Shown here: positions 1 to 11,467 of the stretch, one piece after another
Layout: each line of letters starts with the position of its first letter
How positions within the stretch are numbered: the first letter of the stretch is position 1
Notes under the pieces: generated by a model
Seen by the model: only the letters and a program-made list of their open reading frames with translations
Database searches by the model: none
Told to the model about the DNA's origin: nothing
Origin: Aselliscus stoliczkanus
Taxonomy: Eukaryota; Chordata; Mammalia; Chiroptera; Hipposideridae
Length of the DNA: 64,000 nt
Direction: 5' to 3'
Assembly: GCA_033961575.1 (NCBI GenBank)
Contig: CM066732.1
Span: 73,818,687 to 73,882,686 of the forward strand
Program-made: the position numbers and the translations under genes

Positions 1-189
1 GTACCTTTCTACCTTTATTCCCAATTCCTGGAATGTCTTCCCCTTATTTTCTCTACCTATTGAAATCCTATCCATTTTCCAAGGCCTAGCTTGAAAACTA
101 TTTTCTGCATAAATGTTTCCCAGATGGCCTCTACAGCCCCATCCAGCTTTCACATTCTCATTAACATGTGAATGGTACAAATAATAAAA

Positions 190-345
190 ATGGCTAACAT
201 TTATTGAGTCAATACTAAATGCCAGACCTAGTTCTAAGCTTTACATATATCAACATTTTAAACCCTCACCACAGCTCCAGGGTGAAGAAACGAATGCACA
301 GAGGGCCTAATTAACTTGTCTATGCTTACACAAACATGTAATCGT
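190..345 (-). repeat. MIR SINE relic, antisense
   Basis: Reads as an antisense MIR core: an aacatttattgag-type start, then a degraded 'locate, accumulate, compare' pattern ending in the gagggcctaattaacttg block. MIRs are ancient tRNA-derived SINEs shared across mammals. The copy is strongly diverged, so its ends are approximate. Confidence 0.65.
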
Positions 346-480
346 TTCTATAGGAAATTAGGATAGGAGAGGAACAAGGAATATTATTAATTATTGGCAG
401 ACATTTTTAGAAGTTGTAGTGACTAAGTCAAGTATGCTATCCCTTATTATATCTGTATCTCTTATTAGTTTACATCTCTT

Positions 481-590
481 GGGCCTGCTGAGTGGCGCGG
501 TGGTTAAGCGCTGGCTTGGGAAGCCAGCAGTCCCAGTTCAGGTCCCACATATGAAGGCCAGTGACACTGCCCTCAAAAAAAAACAAAAAA
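481..590 (+). mobile_element. Type A tRNA-headed SINE
   Basis: About 95 bp plus an A-rich tail. A box-A-like tggcgcggtgg, a tRNA-like anticodon arm (ctggc, 7-nt loop, gccag) and a diverged B box (agttcaggtcc) mark a tRNA-derived Pol III promoter. The body ends in the family signature gccagtgacactgccctc. A diverged 16-bp target-site duplication flanks it (465-480 and 591-606, 3-4 mismatches), so this is an L1-mobilised insertion that has aged somewhat. Confidence 0.9.
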
Positions 591-719
591 CTAATTTACA
601 TCCCTTAAAAGAACTTCTATCTACAAATACAATCCTTACAGTCTCCTGCTACATATATAGTATCTTGCTGTTTCCAAATAATTTCATGTGGGCACAAGAT
701 TAGCTTTTAGCCAAAAGAA

Positions 720-1570
720 AATTCTCGATCCATTCATGGTCTCTATGTGCACTTGGGCGGATGGTGGACTGAAAAAGTCCACTGGAGCAAGTGGAGGCTG
801 AAATACAGCCCATGCTCCAATTCATAATCTGTATATCCTAGAGATGCATCCACCTGAGGGAGAAGGGACACTTTTTTCTATTTCTCACAAAGATACCAAA
901 TGGATTGGCAGCAAACCTGACAGCAACATTGACAGAATTTCCCCAAACTTGCTACAGCTCCCAAGGTCCCTGGGCCTCAACACCCCACTGCCCCAACCTG
1001 GTCCCCATATCATTCCAGCGTCTATTCTATCAGCAGGGCTCCAGGAGGAGGTTTCCCTTTTATGCACATCTCTTCCTTGGAGCCAGGACCCTCCTATACT
1101 CCCTAATGACCAGTTTGGGCTCTTCAATGTGTTTCTAAAAACTCATGGGGTTCTTATTTCTCATGTCATGTAGGAGCATTTGAGGCCCACTTAGACGTGT
1201 ATTCCTTCCAAGTTCTCATAGGACTTTTGCACCCAACTTCAGAATCTCCTAGCGTCTCTGGTGAAGTTCCTTTGGACCCCAGAGGGACCCGTTGTCACCA
1301 GGGCCTGTCAGACTCCCTTCTGAGGGCATGCCTAGGCCCTGCCCACACTGAGTTCCTTTCCACAATGGCATTTCTAGGACCTTCCTCCTTCTGCCTCCCA
1401 GAATCTTATACTGACATTCCTCGAAGTCTTCAAGTCCCACTGAGAACGTTTCCTAGAGCATTTCGCCTCCATATATAATTTACATGATCACATTGCTGGC
1501 AGGACACTGATTTATTTCCCAAAATTTATAGGTGCTGTTTCCTCCATTCTTCTCCACCCTAGTTCCCTGT
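720..1570. other. GC-richer unidentified segment
   Basis: This stretch is visibly richer in G+C and pyrimidine runs than its surroundings. It has overlapping open frames of 63-109 codons on both strands and a TATA-like catatataat near 1470. None of the frames resembles a protein I know, and no convincing start context or splice structure supports one. An old LTR or another diverged repeat is possible. I assign no function. Confidence 0.3.
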
Positions 1571-2694
1571 ATCTTGTAGGTATGCCGCCCACCACACCTT
1601 CAGTCACTGTCGTTATTTTGTGCATCTTTCTGGAGGAGGTTTAGTCAAATTATTTAGTCAAAGTATTCTGGAAGCAAGTTTTTGAATTTTGCACTAGACA
1701 CAGTGCAAGTACTTTGTGCAGTTGGTCTCATTAATCACCTTCAAGGGGTCAAATGAGAAAGTGAAATGAAAGACCTTTTTTGGGGAGAGGAAAACCCGGG
1801 ATTCATGGAGAGGCTTCTGGGAGATGAACTCTTGAGAGTATATGTAAACTGTGCATTATACTGATGGGAGAGTCCAAGGCTTTCAACCTTAAAAGGTTAA
1901 TAAAAAGCTATAGGATGATTCTACATCTTATTTTTTTAAACTCCTGAACTTATATATTTTTATTTTCATGTGATTTCTATCTTTCCTTACCCTAACTCCT
2001 AATAGTTAAAATACAGTTGAAAGAAATGCCTTAACAGGCAGCATGGCTACTGGTAGTCCTCTGGGTTTTAATGTGGACTAGGCAATAAAGGACAGACGCA
2101 CTGGGGGGTAATCAAGGTTAAAATTTTGATCAAGAAAATTCTTTTTCAGAATGGGTGCAAAGGGGATACACATGTGATTTGGATAACTGGCACTTTGGAA
2201 ATTCAGGCTTTGGGAAACTGCAATTGTTTGATAATAAATAGCAGGTTGTAGTGAAACAGGTGAGCCTTTAGGACACATCAAAGGGAGGCTGGAACCCATT
2301 ACCTGGGTAATTAGGGAGTAAAAAATTTCTCCTTATTTCAACCACAGAGGAGGAAGCAACTCTACTGCTCAAATTAATTATAAAATACCTTTAAGGAATG
2401 TGTTTTAATTAAAATGTAGTCTTGTCTCTCTTCAAGAAAAGCTAGATCCCAAAACTATGAATTTAAGGACAAATAAAATGTGAATTGCACAACCACCTTT
2501 CAAAGGTTTCCTTATTTTACTGTCTTTCATCGAGAGACATTTAAAAAGTGTAAGCATAGTATGTAGGTACATGATTCAGTTAACATAAAACAACTTTTAC
2601 ACAACATTTTAGGAAAGCCTGTTAAAGCATCCCTCCTCAACTCCCCCTTCCTCCCCCACGGTCTTGACTACAGCATCTCAGAGCAATCAGAACC
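1571..2694. other. No recognisable feature
   Basis: AT-rich single-copy-looking sequence. I see no repeat signature or plausible exon. A 73-codon minus-strand frame at 2078-2299 has no recognisable content. Confidence 0.6.
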
Positions 2695-2760
2695 TGGTGT
2701 TTTACATACAGCACAGTAGGTGCTCAGAAATGCTTGTTGACTGTGTTAATGAATAAATAT
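2695..2760 (+). repeat. L2 LINE 3'-end relic
   Basis: The acagtaggtgctcagaaat block followed by a ttgactg...aatgaataaata tail matches the usual end of the ancient L2 LINE. It is short and diverged. Confidence 0.55.
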
Positions 2761-3272
2761 CAGAAGTCCAAAGCACAAGCCACAGAATATTATTCTTAGG
2801 GTTCTAATCATCAGATAACTGATACTTGCAACAATACCTTCTTTCAACACTATTTCCTTTCATTGTAATCATTCAGTAAATGAAGTGAAAAAAAAATTAT
2901 CTTCAGTCTAAAATGTCTGCCATCTTCTGAGAGAGGCCCATTTTAATTTTTAAAATGTGTCAGCTTTTATCCCAAGACCCCAAACAGAAAAGAGACGCAC
3001 AAATCATTTTTAAACATCTTTATGATTCAAGTAGTTGGTATCTTAAAATGGCAATGGATAAAACCAGGTTAAGGGACTTATGCAAGATTCTTCATAATTA
3101 TTCCAGATTTTAACCGGTTTTTCTTACAAAATTGCCTTTTCTTTTTGCTTTTAAATTATTATGTTCATGTCAATTATTTCTCTGCTTTAAGGTGATCAGA
3201 GATTTATGCTCATTGTAAATATTCTGTTAGGTCTTTATCTTTGGATTGTTATCAATAGCCCTTGTATTTTAT

Positions 3273-3681
3273 TAGTTTGCTAGGGCTGTCTGAACAAAGT
3301 ACCACAAACTGGGTGGCTTAAAATGACAGGACTTTATTGTCTCACGGTTCTGGAGGCTACAAGGTTGAAATCAAAGTGTGGGCAGACCTAGCTCCTTCTG
3401 GAGGCCCTGAAAGAGAACCTGTCCATACCTCTCCCTTAGCTCCTGGCAGTTGCCAACAATCTTTGTGTTCTCTGGCTGTCCTCACATGGCTTTCTCTCCC
3501 TATCTGTCTCCTCTATGCCCAAATTTCTCTCTTCTTCTAAGGACACCACTCATTGGATTAGGGCCCACTCCAACCTGGTGTGACCTCTCATCTTAACCTA
3601 ATTACATCTGCAAAGACCCTATTTCCACATAAGGTTTGTGTTTGTGGAAGGTGGGGAGTGAACACAGTTCAACCCCAAACA
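3273..3681 (+). mobile_element. MLT1-type MaLR LTR
   Basis: Nearly complete ERVL-MaLR LTR. It opens with tagtttgctagggctg and continues through accacaaactgggtggctta, ggttctggaggctacaagg and ggattagggcccactcc, to a terminal gttcaaccccaaac. This block order is characteristic of MLT1 LTRs. The 67- and 91-codon open frames inside are LTR sequence, not genes. No internal retroviral region is attached, so it is a solo LTR. Confidence 0.88.
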
Positions 3682-4455
3682 GGCATTCAATTGTGTTTTT
3701 CTCTCTGTATTGTGTTTCTCAAATTCATATCCTGTATCTCAAGCTATGGTCCTGTGTTTCTCTTTCTTTCAAAGCCAATCTTTCTGAAAAGTTTCTCACT
3801 CAATTTTCAACTTATTATAAGGCATAACTGTCTTTACCTCTCTATTCACTGTTAACTACTGGTTTTCATTCCTAATTTTACCCAATTTGTGTGGAATTTC
3901 ATATCTGAGATGAATTTTTCTCTTTAAAGTTGTCTCTGCTGTTGATTTTTACCCCTTCTTCACATCTCATCGCTCTTTTACTGTCACTTTGGCTGGTTCC
4001 TCTTCTTTCTCTTTCCTTAAAAATTGGCCAGGTTCTAACTTCTCTGCTCCACACCCTCTGTTATCTCCCTGAACAAGCCCATCTGCTTTCTGGCTTCAGC
4101 ATTATCCATTTGCAGATAACTCCCCAATCTATATTTCCAACTCCTCGTGCCCTGCAGAATCAAATTTCTAACTCAGACTGTAAAAATAACATGGAATGAA
4201 GAGTCATGTGAACTCTAATGATTTTCAAAAATATTTCAGAACTAAGTTTTGAAACTGGTATTAGATCCTCAAATACCATTTTCTCTTTTTGTATAGTGCT
4301 CATCCTTATTTTGAGTTCAGTCTTTCTCATTCATTCTTTTTGTTATCTTAAGAAGTTACAAATGAGTTTCCCTGGGTGTCTCTTTGGGTTAAATGGAACC
4401 TACCTAAGTGTCTGATCAATAATTAGTATGACAACAGGAAACTGTAAGATAATTC
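3682..4455. other. Pyrimidine-rich stretch, no firm identity
   Basis: A T/C-rich run with open frames of 65-91 codons that are low-complexity Leu/Ser/Ile-rich. The part around 4060-4140 vaguely resembles an old LINE, but I cannot name it. Nothing here looks like an exon. Confidence 0.4.
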
Positions 4456-4625
4456 TTAAGTACTAACATTTATTGAATGATTACTAGGTGCAAACCACCT
4501 TCCTTTGCTTAAATCATCAATATTAATTTGTAATTTCTTGAAGATGAGGAGAGTAAAGCTCAGAGAAATTAAATAAATTGCTCAAGGCCCGTGATAGAGC
4601 ACAGACTCGAACTCTATCCTCTTCG
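4456..4625 (-). repeat. MIR relic, antisense
   Basis: Antisense MIR: taacatttattgaatgatta, then a gaggagagtaaagctcagag block and aaattgctcaaggcccgtgat. These are the conserved core blocks in the order expected for the reverse strand. Confidence 0.75.
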
Positions 4626-4849
4626 CTTTCCAAGCTTGTAACTCCTTCCTACCCACTACCCCACCCTACCTCACAGTGTGCAGAGTGAGAAGTCAGGTTG
4701 GCAGCCCCTCAGAGAATATTGCCTTCATAAGGCCTCTTTGTGGTTGGGTTAAATATCATAGCTGCTCTGGGAACCTGAGGTACTGATGAATAATCAGGGT
4801 CTGCCCTTGGTACAATAGGCCATTCTTCTTTTAGCTAAATCTTTAAATG

Positions 4850-5060
4850 CCAGTGATAGCACAAATATGAAATTCTCCATATTACCCAGCAGGGAGCTCT
4901 GTCAGCATTCACAGGCTACCCCTCTTTTGCCAGCCTCTACAGGCAATTGATTAGGAATGAAATGAGCCTCAGTCTTCAGGTAATTGGTAACTGATACCTT
5001 AATATAATTAGGCAAGATACCAGAATGATTCATTGGAGTGAGTGCAACCCCATACAGACT
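4850..5060. promoter_or_regulatory. Candidate conserved regulatory block
   Basis: Non-repetitive sequence with clustered homeodomain-type cores (caattgatta, gtaattggta, ataattagg) and balanced composition between relics. The motif cluster is visible. Enhancer function is inference, and there is no alignment to show constraint. Confidence 0.2.
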
Positions 5061-5290
5061 GGACAAACCTATCTGTGCAAAAGGAGGAAATTTAAGTTCT
5101 TAGCATAAAATAGGTGTCTTGAGCCTTCTTGTTGCATGAATCTGATATCTTTAGGTTGGATGCAAGGGTGAATTTAGTTGAATGTCTGTAAAAACTAGAA
5201 TGGACTATTGTAGAAGGAAGACATAACTACTTTGGAGAAGAATAAAATATGTTTCAGTACAATTGAATGACACCTAAAATGGAATTGTGG

Positions 5291-5292
<2 letters not shown>

Positions 5293-5330
<38 letters not shown>
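5293..5330 (+). repeat. (AG)n microsatellite
   Basis: About 19 uninterrupted AG units, probably length-polymorphic. Confidence 0.97.
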
Positions 5331-5332
<2 letters not shown>

Positions 5333-5546
5333 CTAGCATACTAATAATTTTTGAAATGTTAATGGATTAAATGTACCAAAATCAGAGTAATTTGAAATAA
5401 ATTTCAGGTACTGCTGTAATTAATTCAAGAACGAGCAGAGTTATTTTGGAGCTTCCTTCTCCAAAGGGCAGTACATTTGCTTGGCCACTTTGTCACAGTG
5501 GACAGTTATATCCCAATCTAAGAACTCCATTCTGTATTTGTGCATA

Positions 5547-5561
5547 CCTATAGATGGCGCT
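5547..5561 (+). promoter_or_regulatory. CTCF-like motif
   Basis: cctatagatggcgct fits the CTCF core pattern (CCnnnAGRKGGCGCT). Only the AGATGGCGCT half is strong. Occupancy cannot be judged from sequence. Confidence 0.3.
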
Positions 5562-6305
5562 GTCTTTCTATAATTTTGGTGAATTGCTTTTTTAAAAAAG
5601 GAAAAGCTTTCTGCAGTTTGATGTAGAAGTATCTAATTAGATTCTGTCATTATAAAATATTTGGAACAGGTGCCTTGCGTAGACCATAGAAAATGATATT
5701 TTTTTTTAAATATGGAGGACTGCATTTTTGGAATGAACATTTAATTATGATTTTCCATTTAATTATGATTCTTGGTTGTATATGGAAAAATAGGTGTACA
5801 AGTAAGAGAGATTGAAGAAACTATTTATATTACTATAATATTTGTTTTCCCTGTGGTGGTCTTGCTTTCAAATTTAAAGTAAAGTCCAGGATCAAAGAAA
5901 AATTGTTGATAGGCTTAGCATAAATGTCATAGTAATGGCTTGAAGGTTTTGGAGATTACCTTGTGAAAATAAAACCACTAGATTCCATAATTTTATTTCT
6001 CTAAGTTCTCAGTGTTAGAGTGCGTATTACACGAATAGTAAATTATAAACTTCTGTGAGCAGGATTTAGAGGGCCAAATACAAAGTTTTCTTTGCCTATG
6101 TGAGGCAGCCACTCAAAATGCCATTTCTCATTTCAATCAAATGGGCTTTAACATAACAAAGTTAGTGAGATATATGAAGAATATGTTTTTCTTAAAGTTA
6201 AGTTCCAAACAGGATTTTTTTTTTTTTTTTAGATTAATACCTATACCTACTAACTCTATTGTGGAGGTAATGGTATCAGTGTTGCTATTGTAAATGAACT
6301 TTTAG

Positions 6306-6320
6306 CCACAAGATGGCAGT
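6306..6320 (+). promoter_or_regulatory. CTCF-like motif
   Basis: ccacaagatggcagt matches the CCASYAGRKGGCRS core with about one mismatch. It has the same orientation as the motif at 5547 and lies outside any recognised repeat. Confidence 0.35.
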
Positions 6321-6798
6321 ATAACTTTCCCATGTCTTTTAAAACATTTAAAAAATGGCTACTGAATTAAACAAGTTATTTCTTTCTCTCTTAATGAAAA
6401 ATCTATACAGTTACGAAATTTTAGAAAAACTATAAGGAAGATGAATATTGAATGTACTTAGTATAAGAGGTACTAAGACTTAGTGATTTTTTTTCATTGA
6501 GCAGTTTTGGTTGCACCAAGAAAACATTTATTTTACATTGTTTTAAGTTGAAAGTAAGAATGTGATGATATCACAATTATAAAGCATATGAGCACCTTTC
6601 TTTTACAGAGCAATATGGTCTCATGTTAGCCTGATCAGGCATCAAGAAATGATGAGACTTTTTTTCTGTTTCCTTCATGTTTTCATGAAGATCTGCATTG
6701 GTTTATACCTTCTATTCTTTTGAATACACATATGCTGGAGATTAGAAAGTCAGCAGAGAAGCAAAGAAGAGAAAGAAAACTAGAGACATTGGTGAATA

Positions 6799-6857
6799 AA
6801 ATATATATATATATATAGTAATATATATATAGTTTAAAATTATATATATATATTTTT
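6799..6857. repeat. (TA)n low-complexity tract
   Basis: Three TA runs separated by short AT-rich spacers. Confidence 0.9.
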
Positions 6858-7079
6858 AAAATGTATCATTTGTCCTTTCAATAGAGGGTATTTAAATGGC
6901 CATTATCCAGTATTATATGTATTTATAATGTTTTCATCAATACTATGTAGTATTATGTTTCCGACTACATGGATCCTTTTCACAATTACTTTAGTTTTCT
7001 TTGATTTTTTTTTTTGGTGTGTGATTAATTTAAAAGATTACACTGGGTTTCTTGTTTCTTAAATCTTATGAAGAGGGAG

Positions 7080-7170
7080 CTCCTTTTAGGTAAAGACCAA
7101 GTCTTACTTATTTTGTATCTCCAGGTCTAGCAGTGCTTAGACTATAGTAGCTACTCAATAAATCTGTTTT
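7080..7170 (+). repeat. L2 3'-end relic
   Basis: The order 'gtaaagaccaagtctta - tttgtatctccaggtctag - tagctactcaataaatctg' is the usual L2 3' end, diverged. Confidence 0.6.
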
Positions 7171-8399
7171 TGTTTAAATTGTATTTGCCACAAAACAATA
7201 CAATTCTGTTGAGACCTGTTTTGCTTATGTGTCATAAATGTGGCAGAGGCAAAGAAAATACTTCTAGTTTAGAAGCCAAGTACTTTGAAGCCTTTCAAGC
7301 ATTTTATTTTGCCAATTGTGGAGGGAATGTGCCTTGTAGGAGTGATAGTTTCTCAGCACAGTCCTGAAAATAAAACTAGTTTTTGACCTAAGGTGTATCG
7401 AAATGCAAATGGTCCTATGCTAAACAGTATGATTTGTTTTCTTTAATGGAAGACTGGACATGTAATCAATATAAGGTGCACAGTTGTTGCTTGTGTGCAA
7501 CTATACACAGAAATATTTTATATTGTAAACTCAAAAAGAAAATCTGTTATTTTCTGTGATTTACATAAGTTAGAAATGGAGGGCAAATATTTTTTGTGGG
7601 CAAGGTAAAATTAAAAAGAAAAAGACTCACAGTTTTCATGTATAAGAAAAACATATAACACAAATATAATATAAGGAAAAAATAAAAAAATGCAGTGACC
7701 ATGTGTGAGAAAAAATATGGTTTCATGTCATGCCCTAAATGTGTAGGTCATGTCCCAGAAATCTGTAGTTTTAGGTTAGTTATTCTAGGGTGCATTTTTC
7801 CCTTAGAACTATGTTATGTAATTTGTGGGCAAGCCACAGACATCTTTTTTTTTTTTTTTTTACCCTGTACTGTGTGAAATACCACTAACATGAACCCTGA
7901 ACCCCAGGTGTTTAGGATCCTTCTACCCAACTATAGGGTCCTGTTCCATTCTGTGGTTAGTTTCCCTGGAAGTTTCAGGGCTGTAAGCACTTGGGAATAA
8001 GAATGAGCTTGCCCATTTGTTCAGACAGCCTGGTGTCTTTTTCTTGGCAATGAGATAGCAATGTGCCAGAAGCCAAGAGGGACAGGGTACCAGCAGGAAT
8101 GGGGGGAGGGGTTAGGAGGGGAGGGGAGTGTGGGGGGGCATTTGAATGGGCCTCATCTTCACAGAGGACCCCTTAAACCTAAACTTTTTACATTTCTTTC
8201 AAAAAAAGTTAGACGTGAAGTTATTGTCTTTGTCATTGCAATTGTGTGTGTTAACAGCATGAATATGTAAAAGTAGGCATTTACAATAAATTACATTGTA
8301 GCAGCTCTGTTGGTTGGCATTTCCTTACTTTTTAGTATATCAAGAGTATCAATAAATAGAAGAGTCTTAGGTTTCTTCCCCTAAGGGACAAGGGGAAAT
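7171..8399. other. No supported gene
   Basis: Unique-looking sequence with short open frames (60-69 codons) lacking any family signature. It includes a T17 run near 7844 and a G-rich patch at 8098-8140. Confidence 0.55.
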
Positions 8400-8455
8400 G
8401 GGTTCTAGAGGTTCTCACTTCAATTGTTCCTGGCACATATTTTTGCAATGAATAA

Positions 8456-8494
8456 ATGGGTGGATGGATGGATGGATGGATGGATGGATGGATG
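8456..8494 (+). repeat. (TGGA)n microsatellite
   Basis: About nine TGGA units directly after a ttgcaatgaataaatggg stretch. The repeat probably grew from the end of an L2-type relic. The Ile-His-Pro-Ser frame on the minus strand is a by-product. Confidence 0.92.
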
Positions 8495-8496
8495 GT

Positions 8497-8917
8497 GTTG
8501 AATAGACAGCAGAGGAGGATCAAAGGGTAAGTACAAACCAAAGAACTATATTAAAGGAGGCATCAAGGTTGGAGAAAATGGGGGTTGCAGTGGTCACTAG
8601 TATGTATAGGTTGTTAGCAAATCAATCAACAATTCCTGCATTAGAAAATGGCTGCAATTTTTTGTTATGAATTTATGCATTCTTGCACTCAAATAAACAT
8701 GAGGGAAGTCAAACTTTTAGTATATATGTTGTTAACATTGTATAGCTAAGAAAATAGCTATATATTAAATTATAGGAAAATATTCTAACTTTTATATTTA
8801 TTAACCTGTAACATTGACATATTTATTTAAATATAAGAATGCATAGTATTGATTGTGAAATAAACGTGTTGTGGAATAATGCCAGATATTAAAACATGTT
8901 CTTTTTGTTTCTATCAG
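8497..8917. other. No recognisable feature
   Basis: AT-rich sequence with no repeat or exon signature that I can support. Confidence 0.55.
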
Positions 8918-9058
8918 TAGACGGTAAGCTCCCTGAGGATAAGAATCATGGTCTGTTTGGTACCCTGCTATGTCTCCAGTACCTAAAACAGAACCTGCCA
9001 CAGGATAGGTACTCAATAAATGTTTGTTGAATGAGTAAATAGATGACTGAATGAATGT
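8918..9058 (+). repeat. L2 LINE 3' end
   Basis: Well-preserved L2 tail: ggtaagctccctgaggataa, cagtacctaaaacagaacct, then ggtactcaataaatgtttg and a degenerate TGAATGA tail. The opposite-strand 71-codon frame is an artefact of it. Confidence 0.85.
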
Positions 9059-9959
9059 TCAATTTATATTGGTTCATTTTGAATTATAATTAAAGAATTT
9101 AAATCCTTTTTACAAGATAATAGAGCATATATTGCTTCCTAAATGATATATTCCATTTTGTTCCTAAGAGCTGCAAAGGGAGAAAAAGGAAATCCAAAGG
9201 GTCCTAGTTTTCCTGCTCTGATTACTCTATGTAGGAGTCAATCTTGGAGAGACTTTAATCCTATGTAATTTAAATTCCCATTGACTCTGCAAATCTGGAT
9301 GTGTGTTTTCCTGGATCTTGACTGTGCATGGATGTAGACCTGTTTCTTCCCAATACTTAGTTTTGCCAGAATGATTATAAGAAGTATAGACTATCTGATT
9401 GTTGAGTTGTTTACTCTTTGAAGTAGGTTCATTTTCTCAAATTAAAAGGCCAATGTGTTAGTTGTATATTTTTATAGTCACACTTTCTACTCGTCCCACA
9501 CTCCCTCAGGATCAGCTGAGTCACTCCCACATGTGTTCCAGACACTGAGAGAAATGTGGTCACATGACTTCTTCAGGAGGGTCGTAGCAACCTAATCTTA
9601 ATTTTTTCTTCTTGTCTATTAAGTTCCTAATGAGTTAAAAGAGTTATTTAACTCATTAATGTGTGTTTGTGTGTAGAAAATACACATGCACGTGCGCACG
9701 TACACACACACACATATTGATCTACCTCATTTTTGTTTGCAGATCTTTGTTTTGGAATTGTCTACTGGTAGTTTTCCAAAAACAGTTGCATAGGTGGCAA
9801 ACTTTTGACTATACTATGGGAGCTAAACAATGAAATAGGTACAACTGAGATCAGCAGAGAAGAAGAAAATGGGGTACCCCATCAAGAGGCATCCATGTTG
9901 TAATAGTGAACTTTACTTTACAAAAAGAGCAGAGGTGATACAGGGAGGTAGTGTCCTAA
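9059..9959. other. Unique sequence with a short (CA)n tract
   Basis: No gene seen. An imperfect purine-pyrimidine alternating tract (tacacatgcacgtgcgcacg then (AC)n) occupies about 9680-9714 and could adopt Z-DNA. The rest is unremarkable. Confidence 0.55.
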
Positions 9960-10165
9960 GAGGCTTCTGAGGCCTTACCACCTGGCATCAGATCTGACTT
10001 CTACTCACTAGATGTGTTACCTTGGGTGGGCAGTTTAACATTTCTGTGCTTCATCTGTAAAATAGAGATACATTGCATTCTGCTTTATAAGGTTGTTGGA
10101 AGGATCATATGGGTTGACACATGTAAATTGCTTATAATTGTGCCCAGTGTTAGTTATTATTTATG
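9960..10165 (+). repeat. MIR SINE
   Basis: Sense MIR: ctgacttctactcactagat, then gtaccttgggtgggcagttta-like and cttcatctgtaaaatagaga blocks, followed by aaggttgttggaaggatcat. Core order and spacing fit MIR over most of its length. Confidence 0.85.
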
Positions 10166-10289
10166 TAGAGGGAAAATGTAAAAGTATTCAGGCATAGTCC
10201 AAACATTATAAAATATCTTCAAAATGGAGTGACATAGTACATACTAACTATGATTCTGTTCTACAATTTATAATGGAAACTGGTTTTTT

Positions 10290-10707
10290 TTGTTTTGCTT
10301 TTTTTAAAGATTTTATTGGGGAATTGGGGAGGGGAACAGACAAGTTGCTGTCTTTTTGTTCTTCAGTCTAGTTGCGGAGGACGTTGCTTCACTGGCCCAT
10401 GTTGGTATCATCATTGCGCTCTTCCCGGATGAGGCAGATTGGTCTCCAGCCTCTGGATGTCGCTCACCGAGGCTATTGTCAGCTCACGCTGGCTGCCTGC
10501 CACTCACTGTAGCCTATGGCAGCCCACTGCAGCAGGGGCTGCAGCCTACACGGTCACTGGGACTCATGCAGCGCAGCTCCAGGTGGAGCTGTTGTTCACC
10601 ATCTTAGCTGTAGAGGGCAGTGTCACTGGCCCTCATATGTGGGATCTGAACCGGGGCCGCTGGCATCCCAAAACCAGCTATTAACCAACGGGCCACTTGG
10701 CCGGCCC
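10290..10707 (-). mobile_element. Type B composite SINE
   Basis: Read on the minus strand: a tRNA-like head (ggccggccaagtggcccgtt region, B box ggttcagatcc), gccagtgacactgccctcta, a GC-rich repeat core, then a tail containing ggccagtgaagcaacgtcct and aactagactgaagaac, and an A-rich end. The TSD tggaaactg(g)tttttt lies at 10274-10289 and from 10708. The open frames of 81-132 codons across it run antisense to the SINE and are not genes. Confidence 0.9.
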
Positions 10708-10719
10708 TGGAAACTGTTT

Positions 10720-11350
10720 TTTTGTTGTTGTTTGCCTTCTAGAAAACTAATCTTATTTTTACTTATTTCTAATTTGGGGTGGTATAGTTTTGTTGCTCTG
10801 AAACCTGGATATCATTTTAGTTTTCACCAGGTGAAATGGTTTTTCTATTCCCTAAATAGAGTCATTGGATTGGTTCTGGAAATTTCTTTTCCGTTATTCC
10901 CCAGAAGACTGTAGGAGTGATTCTTGATTCATATTCCCACAGTAACCCTATCAAATAACTTGGGTCACTCCCTTCCCCCAAGAGCTACTTTTTAAAAAGA
11001 GAAAGGCATTTGTATTTTTGTAGGTATTCTATCATTCTTAATAACTTTTGGGATCTTCAAATTGCAGAATTATATTTAGAGCAAATTTTATTAAGCATTA
11101 TTAATCAAGACAAGTAATAAAGACGTTGTCCTTAATGTAGTTATTTCTATATCCCACCCCAGCAATGAAGAGAATATGTGATTGACAACTCATGATTTAT
11201 AGATTATCTAGGGCATGTCAGTCCTTTTCCAGAATTTGAAGGCAAAATTATTACCCAAGTTTGTAATTAACCTTTTCTCATTAGTTTCAGTATTTTTTCC
11301 CAACTCCACCATGGCACCCCATGCTTTTCTGACTCGTACTGATGGCTGTC
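10720..11350. other. No recognisable feature
   Basis: AT-rich sequence between two SINEs with no repeat or exon signature. Confidence 0.55.
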
Positions 11351-11363
11351 TAATCTAACTTTT

Positions 11364-11467
11364 TTTTTTTTCTGAGGGCAGTGTCACTGGCCCTCACATG
11401 TGGGACCTGAACCGGGGTCGCTGGCTTCCCAAGCCAGCGCCCAACCATCGCACCACTCGGCCGTCCC
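11364..11467 (-). mobile_element. Type A SINE
   Basis: Reverse complement of the ~100-bp family, with head ending ggccgtccc and T-rich (poly-A) start. The TSD taatctaactttt at 11351 and 11468 is near perfect, so the insertion is relatively young. Confidence 0.93.

Larger units (their letters stand above)
5331..6798. other. Repeat-poor AT-rich sequence
   Basis: No gene or clear transposon. It holds a short tandem duplication of catttaattatgatt at about 5741-5771 and the two CTCF-like motifs listed separately. A T-run lies at about 6215. Confidence 0.6.

Noticed and set aside
3273..3681. Endogenous retrovirus with coding capacity
   Set aside because: Only solo MaLR LTRs are present here, at 21958 and at 56861. 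No gag, pol or env similarity was seen in the window, nor any other endogenous viral gene.
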